Assembly (NCBI GenBank): GCA_001939145.1
Contig: LSRX01000425.1
Coordinates: forward strand, 452,860-516,859
Length of the DNA stretch: 64,000 nt
Reading direction: 5' to 3'
From: Symbiodinium microadriaticum
Taxonomy: Eukaryota; Sar; Dinophyceae; Suessiales; Symbiodiniaceae
Below are positions 55,893 to 64,000 of the stretch, one piece after another. The notes under the pieces are model-generated. The model was not told the DNA's origin. It saw nothing but the letters and a program-made list of their open reading frames with translations, and ran no database searches. Position 1 is the stretch's first letter. Each line of letters begins with the position of its first letter. The position numbers and the translations under genes are program-made.

Positions 55893-57709
55893 TCAGGCAA
55901 GCCGCATGAACGGCAGCAAGAGTAGTGCAGCCGCCCACTGCTGGCACGAGCTGCAAGAAGCCAAGGCAGCACCCATCGACAAAACGTCGGCTTTCAGTCC
56001 CACCGATCTCATCTGTGCAAGCATGGCCTTGGCTTCCCAGCATCAAATGCCGGGTATACGGCCCAACTCAAATCTACGGCAACACACCACAACCCATGAG
56101 CTTCTCAGTGTGCGGCCCCACTCAGGACCCACTCGCTTGAAAGCGAGGTCATAGCAGCGTTTAGTCCGATCGTGTCTATTTCCAGGCTGCGCCGCCGCAT
56201 CTCGGTTGCGGTCGTATGCACGGCCTGCCTCCAAGTGCTGGCAGCGCCCTCCGCTGCGATGGCTGCGAGTTGCGCATTCAAGCTGACCGTGTCGAGTTGC
56301 GCTTCCTGGATCGATGCCAGCGCCATGAGGTGCAGAACGGTCTCCCACTGTCGGGAGAAAGCTGTGAGGCATGCATTGTGGGTCGTGGTGTCTGCCTCAA
56401 CTTGCAAAGAGGAGGCGCTTTGGAAGAGCTGCGAAGCTAAAAACCACTGCGCGGAGTCTGCACAGGAAGAGATGGCCGCATTGGCGAGGGGGGTGCTCGC
56501 AGTGTTTGCCACGGACTGATCTCGTGCTGTCCCCAGGAAGCGTATGGCATGTTCCCAGCGCTGGCTCTTCTGACAGGTGCTGCAGGCGGCACCGTAGACC
56601 ATGGCATCCATCTTCAAGCTCATCCGCCTCGCCCTTCCGATCAGGGCAATGCTCTCTTTCCACAGCCATCCACCCTCGCAGGCTGAGACGGCTGCACTGT
56701 AAACGACTTCGTTCGTCGGGCCATGGTTGCGTTCCAGCCAAGATAGGAAAGACAGAGCCACCTTCGATTGCGAAGCACGTGCCAGGGCTTTCATGATGGA
56801 TCCGAACGTTACGACGTCAGGAAGAACATCCTGGTCATGCATAGCCTCCAACAAGACGATGGTGAGCGTCCAACTACATTCGTCGTGTCCTAGAGAGCTC
56901 AGCACAGCATTGTATGTGACCACGGATGGTGCCGGACCTGTTTTCTGAAGCTGCTCGAGCATCCCAAGGCACTGCGACCAAGCATGTGAGTTGCTCAATG
57001 CTGTTATAAACGTATTGAAAGTTACTAAATCTGGTGGAGGTCCCCTCCTTTGCATCTGAGCGAGGATGTGATTGGCTACTTCCACTGCAGCACCAGTAGA
57101 ACACGCATGCATAACACTGTTGTAGGCTATGATGTCCGGGGTGAAGCGATGCTGTAGCCTGTCGAAAAGGACTAAAGATCGTGCCCAGTGGCGCTCGAAA
57201 CGAGCACAGGAAGACATAGCCGCACTGTGCCCGATGACACTGTCCAGCCGACATCTCTTCGTCCCGAAGTCCGACAGAAGCCAAAGCGAGCAAGCCCATT
57301 GGTTGCCCTTGTCACATGCAGTCGTTGCAGAGTTGACGAGGACCTCACTGAAATCAAGACCATACTTCCCAATTCCACAGAGAAGATGCAAGGCGGCAGA
57401 CCATGCATAGCCTCTGTCACATGCATTTAAAGCTGAGCCCAGAATGTAGAGATCTGGTTTCAGGTCACATGCATGGATGGCATCCAGGACCTGAATCACC
57501 GAAGCCCAAGCACTCGCCCTGGCGCAGATGCCCATTGCGGCCATTGGAGGTGCCAGTGCAAGCGGATGCCATCGCTGTTCCGACCCAGGCGACAAGGCTC
57601 TCTTGTCGTAAAGGCAGAACAAAGCAGATTCCCAATCTTTCCGCTTTCCCGCGGCTTTCACTGCCGCCGAGATAGAGAGAGGACCGGAAGCACCTGGCTG
57701 GGGCTTCAT
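55893..57709 (-). CDS. Pentatricopeptide-repeat (PPR) protein
   Basis: The main open frame, 57709 down to 56105, encodes 534 residues made almost wholly of PPR units of 33-36 residues. Examples are IAYNSVMHACSTGAAVEVAN, VTFNTFITALSNSHAWSQCL, VTYNAVLSSLGHDECSWTL, VTFGSIMKALARASQSKVAL and VVYSAAVSACEGGWLWKES. I count about 12-13 units. PPR proteins bind single-stranded RNA, usually in plastids or mitochondria, and act in RNA editing, cleavage or stability. The frame ends irregularly after GLNAAMTSLSSEW. A second exon at about 56039-55893 encodes WEAKAMLAQMRSVGLKADVL and continues the PPR pattern (AALASCSSCQQWAAALLL) to a stop. An intron of about 100 bases must join them; a GC donor in the phase needed is available. 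The N-terminus has no clear organelle signal in this exon, so an upstream exon is possible. Confidence 0.85.
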
Positions 57710-57889
57710 GGATTTAAGAAATCAATTCCTGGAGCCGCGCCCTGCGAGACTGGACGGGATGGCGAGGTTCAATGCTACAAGCAGGCGCACGCACCTGCAT
57801 AAGAACCACTGCAGCTACAACTCTTTTCATGGTGACTTTCTCATGGCAAGCAAATCGGATTGCATCCATTGGCACATGAAGACAAGGTG

Positions 57890-58960
57890 AAACCAAACGC
57901 GTTGGATGAGGCTTGCACTGGGCACGGTGAACCGATGGCGCTCACAGCACTGTACTTCCACCTGAGCCAGGCGAGGGACTTCAATTCAGCGACAGCAAGG
58001 AATCTCGAGAGCTGCCTCCTGATCCTCCTGGGGTACTGCATGAGACCAGCACGTCCCTGGCCCTCTTTTTGCCCCGTGTTTAAAAACGCGTCGGCCGTCT
58101 TTCCGGCTCAGACCTCACCTGGGCCCGGGGCAGGCGCCTCGATCACCTCCGGTGCAAACACAGCAACCTCTCGGTACCTGGTAGCTGCTGGTAGCTCTTC
58201 CCCTTCTGGCCTCCCACAGCGCGTAGCCGTTGGTGTTCACATTTGCGTAGTTCACAGAGTCGAACTTCACCTAGGAGAAAGCGACGTCGTTCTGCCACAA
58301 AAAGCCTCCCTGGCCATCTGTGGCCACGGCGGTGACCGGATACTTGACCTCAGGTTTCTGGTTCACGTTCACCACCTGTCCTCGCTGCTGGAACCTGGGA
58401 TCTCAGCAGGTTCGAAGCGAGTATACAGCCATTGGCGAAGCTTCAGCGGCCAGGAGCAGCCGAGATGCCAGTAAGACTCGGGGCGCAGGATCTTCACCCA
58501 AGAGCCCTTCTTTGGCCCTACCCAGGGACCCTTGGCCTGTGCCGAGAAGACTCAAATTCTGAGGCACCATGCATCACAAGGATTCACTTGTCACGGCCTT
58601 CTTCTTTGGTGCCTGCATCTTGTCACATTTCTTACATCAACATCCACGCGAGAAGAGCTCAGCCGTTCTTCTAAAGGCGGTGCCTTCTTCGCCTCGGCTC
58701 TGAGTGCCGTCACATCCTGGGACAGGCGGCCTCAAGCATCAAAACACCCAAACGCGATCCTGTCTCTTTGCAGGCGGAGCTATGGAGCGTTCTTGACGGC
58801 GAGATCAACAGCCGGGTTCTTCACAACTGCTGCTAACAGGAGTCATCGACTAATTGCTAAGGTGTATTTTCTTTAGTCTGATAGAATCTGCCATGGCGAG
58901 GATTGTCTTCGGCTGCTGGATCGGCGTAGCCATGCCGACGGCTCTTGCGACGACACAAGT
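57890..58960. other. No gene recognised
   Basis: Open frames overlap on both strands; none shows a domain or a clear splice context. Confidence 0.4.
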
Positions 58961-58966
58961 ACCAAG

Positions 58967-60316
58967 CTACCACTCACTGGTGAAGCACTTCAGGGAACTC
59001 CTGCCTTGAATGCCGGTGTTGACGAAGCCGGTGCAGTTCACCAGGGCCAGCGCCGCAGCGACCTCGAAGGGCCAGACACGCCTTTGAAGATGACTTCCAT
59101 TGACTTCCGGAAGGCTGAGCTTTTGGCTGCTAGCAGCAGAAGGCCTCGAAGACGAAGAGCCTCGCTTGACTGGAGTCGAGGCCAGAATCACTCGATGGCT
59201 TATGAAGCCCAGCTGCCATGTTCAGGATCCGGGAGGCACACAGGGCGCAAGTCTAAGCCCCTTCCACAAAATGGCTGCAGCATTTATTCGCAGAGTCTGA
59301 CATGGATGACAACAGGAAAATACTGCAGAGCCCAGACGATGCTCCACTTGGGCACCCACGCAAGCTTCTCAACTGTGATTCGACCTGGCAAGCACGGAAC
59401 GACTTGCCCGGTCGTCGCATGTTCACGAACTTGCGGAGCCTTTTGCAGCTCCTCTTTGATGTTTTTGTACATCCTGTACTCCTTCTCGATGGGCAGGATG
59501 TCCTCTGCAGACCGAGATATGCAACAAAACGCTGATCCCTCCAATGTCAAGCAGGCACTCATCAAGCCTTGTGAAAGCGAATCTTTCGATGGTGCTGTAG
59601 AAGAAAGTCTGAGCGACATGGGAATCTGAGCTCCTTCTACAAGCACATGGTTGCGTGTGACAGGAGGGCGACCATCACGCAGCATCACCCTGTCTGCAAC
59701 GATGGAAACAGCTTATCCCAAACATTTCCTGGCAGCAGCTGTGCAGCCTCTGTGGTGCAGATGGCTGCATTAGCTTCAGAACTCGATCCACTTGAAACTG
59801 AAAGGGCTGGACCGAAGGAGCCGCTAGCACGTCCCATCTGCCCAGTAAAGGTCAGGCCCGATGGAGATAACCCTGAGCCCTGAACACCGAAGCCTTCCAA
59901 TACCTTTTGAAAACTCCAGCCCAGCACGGCAATCTTGAGTGGATCGCTCTCTTGGAACTCCTTCAACTTGGTCCTGATTGCACCTGGCCGTTGGCAAAAC
60001 ATGTTTCCGCTTTCCAGGGCTGAAGAAGTGGAGAACTTCTCCAGCCAAGGATGCGGCCTTTCTCTTGCTGCAGCGAGTTGGCACGCGCCTGGGAATTTTG
60101 CGCTGACTGCAATTCCGAGTCGCGCCGCCCTCGTTAACCCTCTGGCCCATGGTTGGCCTCGAGCTGCGAGATCTGCAGCTCTGCTTTCTCCTTGTTCGTG
60201 CGCCTCGAAGCCATTTCAAGCACCCCTTTCAAGGAAAGGCTCTCTGTGCTGGAAGAGCCAGACGACTCGGGCCTGGACCTGCCAGACCGCCTCGGGAATA
60301 TGGGACATGCTCGCAT
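58967..60316 (-). CDS. Hypothetical multi-exon gene, minus strand
   Basis: Four coding-like pieces on the minus strand, in order from high to low coordinates: 60316-60134 (ESLSLKGVLEMASRRTNKEK, AELQISQLEANHGPEG), 60002-59685 (AIRTKLKEFQESDPLKIAVL, GWSFQKVLEGFGVQGSG), 59560-59284 (SAEDILPIEKEYRMYKNIKE, ITVEKLAWVPKWSIVW), and 59191-58967 (VNCTGFVNTGIQGRSS). Composition is mixed and sensible. Junctions are not resolved and no family is recognised. It lies upstream of the PPR gene on the same strand. Confidence 0.4.
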
Positions 60317-60630
60317 GCAATGTGGGGCTTTGGATTTCGGGCGTAAGGACTGCGTAAGGTTTAGGAGAGTTTATGGGTTCTTTTTGTTTCAAGGCTCTTT
60401 CGCCTCGTGCGCAGTCGGAATACCTTTATGGCGGAGGCAGGGTTTCGGGCGTCGGGTGTTGGGTGCGTCTTTTCGCTTTCAATACGTATGTATGAAATAT
60501 GCTTATCTAATTGTATCTACACACATACCTAAGTATAACCTAACATTGTGTACTACAATATGATATAGCCTCATAAACTATAACATAGTATAACATGACA
60601 TAGCAAAACATGAGCATATACAATCTACTA

Positions 60631-60695
60631 CAATACAATACAATACAATACAATACAATACAATACAATACAATACAATACAATACAATACAATA
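60631..60695. repeat. Pentanucleotide microsatellite (CAATA)n
   Basis: About 13 perfect copies. On the minus strand it gives a CIVLY repeat at the end of an apparent open frame, which is an artefact. Confidence 0.97.
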
Positions 60696-60859
60696 CCACA
60701 TGACATCATGTAACGTAGTATAAAACCATAAGTGCAAAAAACGCGTCATACTCGCGTTGCATCTGGTATAATGTAATACCTTGTACAACCAGCTATCATA
60801 GTGTAAGATGATGTGCATGTATGACGGGGGGCGCTGAGGTCGAGACGCACTCTCCGGGC

Positions 60860-61391
60860 CAGGCTGCCTGCGGGATCCGCCACCATGCGACCGATTCAAC
60901 AACACCCCAGGGCAGAGAGTGCCCAGCCTGCCCAGGAGGTCATCGTCGCTGTCTTGATCTGACAGGGCATGGAGGGCAACAGAAAGACCTTGTACAGTGC
61001 CTCTATCACATGGACGCAATAGTGCCTGGGGCAATAGCCACTCAGTATGTACATCATGACAACGGAATGCTTGCGCAACGAAGCCCTCACCACCTCGAGC
61101 CCCGGAGTCAGCCGTCGCCAGCTGATTCTTGAGGCGCCTCCAAGCATCTTGCGCATTTTGGGTGGCAGTCATAAACGACAAACCCGTATTAGCTGGCCTG
61201 TAGTAGAGGTACAGCGGTCGCATGACCTCCTTCTGCGAATGGTTTGGTAGAACCTTAAACCTCACCCATCCAATTCTTGCATGGCTTGCATGAGTGCAAC
61301 CTACATCGAAGAACCGAGTTCTGTGCTGCTTCTTCCAATCAGTGTCGTAGCGTTTCAATTCCTTCCGTGTCAGAGCATCGGCAGGTAGCAT
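60860..61391 (-). CDS. Hypothetical open frame, minus strand
   Basis: The first 180 or so residues of the frame from 61391 look like protein (ADALTRKELKRYDTDWKKQH, FFDVGCTHASHARIGWVRFK, SQKEVMRPLYLYYRPANTG, NAQDAWRRLKNQLAT). The PADALTR start faintly recalls the end of copia-type RNase H regions but that is weak. Below about 60860 the frame runs into simple repeats and should not be counted as coding. Confidence 0.3.
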
Positions 61392-61557
61392 CTACCTTGC
61401 TTCTGCGATGGCAACTGATCCCAGCTGAGAGTCCGCTTTGACGCGTTTCTTTTCCTGGCCGAGCTCGGTTTTGCCTCACAAACGCAGCCATGAGGGCTTA
61501 AGACGCTCTGTTGCACAATGTGCGGCTATGCCCTGCAGGGGCAGTGTTTGAAAGGGG

Positions 61558-61979
61558 CTGCAGTGCCAGAGAAACAACGGGGAACCCTAAGGCTACATGT
61601 AGGATACTATCAGAGGCACTATACTAAGAGGAGAGGCCGGGGCTCGAACTCATCAGCGTGATGCGCTTGGAGCTCAGCATCTCCTGGCCAAACCCCGAGG
61701 CAACTTCGGGGTTTGGGGCTTAAAGCGTCCTTATGGTAAATTGATGATTTTCTTATAGTCCTTATACATGACCCTTGTAGTACACCTTTGGGTAACCTTA
61801 GAGTACCTTTACAATAAGCATCATACCGTAGCCTCATGGTGAACTTATCGATAATGCCCCCCTAGTAGTGCCCGCATCATACCATATGGGGACCGTATAG
61901 CACCCCGGACAGTACCCATGTGTCATGCTTTTCGTAGTGACCTTATGGTAACATATGGTAACCTTTTTGACTGGAGCCC
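61558..61979. repeat. Degenerate TTATGGTA/CCTTA-rich stretch
   Basis: Words of the type ccttatggta, tcatggtgaac, atatggtaacc and accttagagtacc recur irregularly over about 400 bases. No open frame is conserved through it. It looks like a decayed short tandem repeat. Confidence 0.45.
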
Positions 61980-62701
61980 CTAAACTCGCCAGAACCCTAT
62001 TCCGATTATTGAGACCCCTCTACTGACCCGTGCAAAACCTGATGCATTGAGTGCCTCGTTGAGGTCCAGTCTGCGTAGGGCGTGCTGATAGCGCTGCTTC
62101 CGCTCCTGCCAGCGTCGCTGACGAAGCCAAGGCGAGGACAATCGGATGATTCTTGAACATCTGCAGGAATCCCAGCGAATTAGGGTGTCCTCAGAACTCC
62201 ATGCCAGAACTGGACCTTCCCCGATCACGTCGCCCATCTCGGCCCTTACCGGTGCGACTCAGGTGGAATGCGCCGAGCAGCCCAGGAAAAGCTGTGAGAT
62301 GGTCCCATCCATCAACTTCAACCTCAAAGCATAGCTCAGATGCGTGCCCGAACTCATCCAGCTCCACGTCGTTGACCCACTGTGGAGGGATAGGCTTGAC
62401 CTCCAAGCTCACAATTCGGCGCAATTTGAGGCACAGAACCAAAAACAATGGCTGAGGTATCGGCAGTGTCTGGTACCACGATGGCGTCGATGTTCATAAA
62501 CGGGTGGGAGTACTCCGCTTTGAACCTCGAGCTTTTCATCTGAGACAGGTGAAGCTTGGAGTGATCAAGGGCCGCGGCAATCCAGAAATGTAGACATTTA
62601 GGCTCTCCCCCAAGACCTCCTTCACCTTGCAAGCTACCCCTGCATTGCAAACTGCACTGCGCACAAGACAGACTTGGCTCGGTCTGAAACCACCAAGTCA
62701 T
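61980..62701 (-). pseudogene. Coding-like minus-strand sequence with frame breaks
   Basis: Three frames are used in turn. 62701-62420 reads FWIAAALDHSKLHLSQMKSS, FKAEYSHPFMNIDAIVVPDT and DTSAIVFGSV. 62448-62240 reads LRRIVSLEVKPIPPQWVNDV and DEFGHASELCFEVEVDGWD. 62140-61980 reads RWQERKQRYQHALRRLDLNE to a stop. The first two pieces abut near 62430 with almost no room for an intron, which suggests a frameshift. It may be a decayed gene or a fragment of a mobile element; no family recognised. Confidence 0.4.
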
Positions 62702-62704
62702 TTC

Positions 62705-62915
62705 GGTGCATACCCCATATTATATAACATATATTGTCCGTTCTAAACTGAATATGCTACATTATATTTATGTCTTATGTTTCATTTATATATGATATCC
62801 TATGTGCTATATGTTTCACGATATAAACTACATAGGATGCATTATGCATTTCATGTCGTATATTACATATTAACTATTAAGTAGTAAATTTTATACACTA
62901 TATCTTATTTTACTA

Positions 62916-62964
<49 letters not shown>

Positions 62965-64000
62965 TGTATGTATGTATGTATGTATGTGCTCTCGGGTCCC
63001 GGGCCCCCACAGGGGCGAGGTGGGGATGCAGGGGCGGAGGGTACCACCACAGGCCCCACCCCACAGGTGGGGGAGGGCAGGGGGGGAGGATACCATGGGG
63101 TGCGGGGAGGAAGGGTGGGGCAGCCCTGCATCACATATACTAAGCCACATCTTACATACTATAAGCTTTGTATTATAAATGATAAGCCACATACATACAT
63201 GCATACATTCATACACGCATATGTTTATTTATGGTCAGGCGTCGGGCGTTCCCGGCCCCTGCCCCCCATTGGTATGGTCTGGTAGGGGTGGGGGGGGGTG
63301 TTGGACACTTGCGGGCTATTTGACATTACTACGCTGCTTACACAAGCAAGCAAGAGCCAAACAAACNGGGAGGGCCGGGATCTTCCGCAAGCCCTGCATA
63401 AACCCTGTAACGCAGGGCGTGTTCCTGTTTTTTTATCAATTTTAACCTGTACTTTCAACCCTACGACTAACCCTAAACCCGCCTAAATGCAGGGCCAAGC
63501 CTAAAGCAGAACATAAACCGTAAACCCGAACCAACTGTTTTTCGTGTATTCATTGTTTGTCTAATATTACATATTATCTATTCTACACTATCAATTAAAT
63601 TATATGTATTACATATATTTCATGGTATGTTATATATGTGTGTGTCTACAAACTTTATGTGTATATATATATATATATACATATGTAACCCTAAGCCCCT
63701 CCCTGCGACATGCTCCCGAGAACCGAGCAGACTGCGAGGCCATGATGAATGAGGAGGCCCAGGGCTAGGCTAGGCCTACAGCGCCCTCCTTTCTACGGTG
63801 ATTCTGGGGTTTACACTCTGCGGGCTTCAAGCGGAGGGTTCACAACGAGCTCCAGCTAAGAATCTTCCAAAGCGAACTATGTGTCAAGTGCTTGGCGTAC
63901 AAGGAAACAGAATGTACATCAATGAAGATGGATTTCCGTGCGCGTTCATGCTCCACATGACGTGGCGTGGCAGACGGCAGGTCTGCCTTGAACCGAAATC
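62705..64000. other. Repeat-rich, gene-poor end of the window
   Basis: TA and TATG runs, a G-rich patch at 62995-63125, a single N at 63367, CCCTAAA-like words near 63467-63535, and a TA run at 63662-63680. Nothing coding is recognised. Confidence 0.5.
62916..62987. repeat. (TA)n(TATG)n microsatellite
   Basis: About 11 TA copies followed by about 12 TATG copies. Frames over it give Tyr/Val/Cys/Met or Ile/His/Thr runs that are not genes. Confidence 0.97.

Noticed and set aside
60540..60860. C-terminal half of a minus-strand frame with CIVLY repeats
   Set aside because: It is the CAATA microsatellite and flanking simple sequence read as protein.
61620..61690. Possible tRNA on the minus strand (ttcgagcccc and a GGCC pair)
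   Set aside because: An acceptor-like pairing exists but the T stem does not pair and no anticodon arm forms.
62905..63178. Several frames with Tyr-Val-Cys-Met or His-Thr-Tyr-Ile repeats
   Set aside because: All derive from the TATG microsatellite and the adjacent G-rich patch.
1..64000. CRISPR arrays, bacterial operons, Shine-Dalgarno sites
   Set aside because: No spaced direct repeats of that type and no bacterial gene organisation; introns and the spliced-leader relic show a eukaryotic nuclear sequence.

Overview
The window looks like nuclear DNA of a dinoflagellate, most likely Symbiodiniaceae. Four observations support this: several paralogous domains of form II RuBisCO (the dinoflagellate type) in a tandem array; many short introns whose 5' ends are GT, GC or GA; a relic of the dinoflagellate spliced leader just upstream of an intronless cold-shock gene; and long gene-poor stretches of simple repeats. 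Almost all genes are split into exons, so coding calls below come from reading exons by protein similarity and by agreement of splice phase. I could not run any search, so family names rest on recognised motifs.

Layout. 1-749: the last two exons of a gene whose body lies off the left edge. 750-5500: non-coding sequence with simple repeats, a dispersed repeat pair and a RuBisCO relic. 5503-9788: seven exons of a highly acidic, low-complexity protein. 10351-15298: two degenerate form II RuBisCO units that splice in phase with each other, then a Ser/Pro-rich tail. 15380-19771: a complete gene with a third RuBisCO-like unit and a long Ser/His-rich tail, about 1089 residues. The tail is a paralogue of the one at 1-749. 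The acidic exons end only about 560 bases before the first unit and may belong to the same polyprotein. The units keep the fold but lack residues needed for carbamylation, metal binding and phosphate binding, so they look like RuBisCO pseudoenzymes attached to disordered tails. This is the most interesting object in the window.

19772-31599 is mostly gene-poor, with an unusual low-complexity block at 22.7-24.7 kb and scattered coding-like pieces. 31660-32787 is an intronless protein with three cold-shock-like domains, probably a retroposed cDNA. 32882-37108 holds coiled-coil exons followed by protein-kinase exons. 40620-41570 holds a J-domain (DnaJ/Hsp40) gene. 42-50 kb has scattered exon-like stretches without a recognised family. 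51.0-55.5 kb is a very AT-rich island with an assembly gap. 55893-57709 (minus) is a pentatricopeptide-repeat protein, with further minus-strand coding-like sequence up to about 62.7 kb. The right end is simple repeats.

The genes do not form an operon. The array at 1-19.8 kb is one expanding gene family; the PPR, cold-shock, kinase and J-domain genes are typical of dinoflagellate nuclear gene content.
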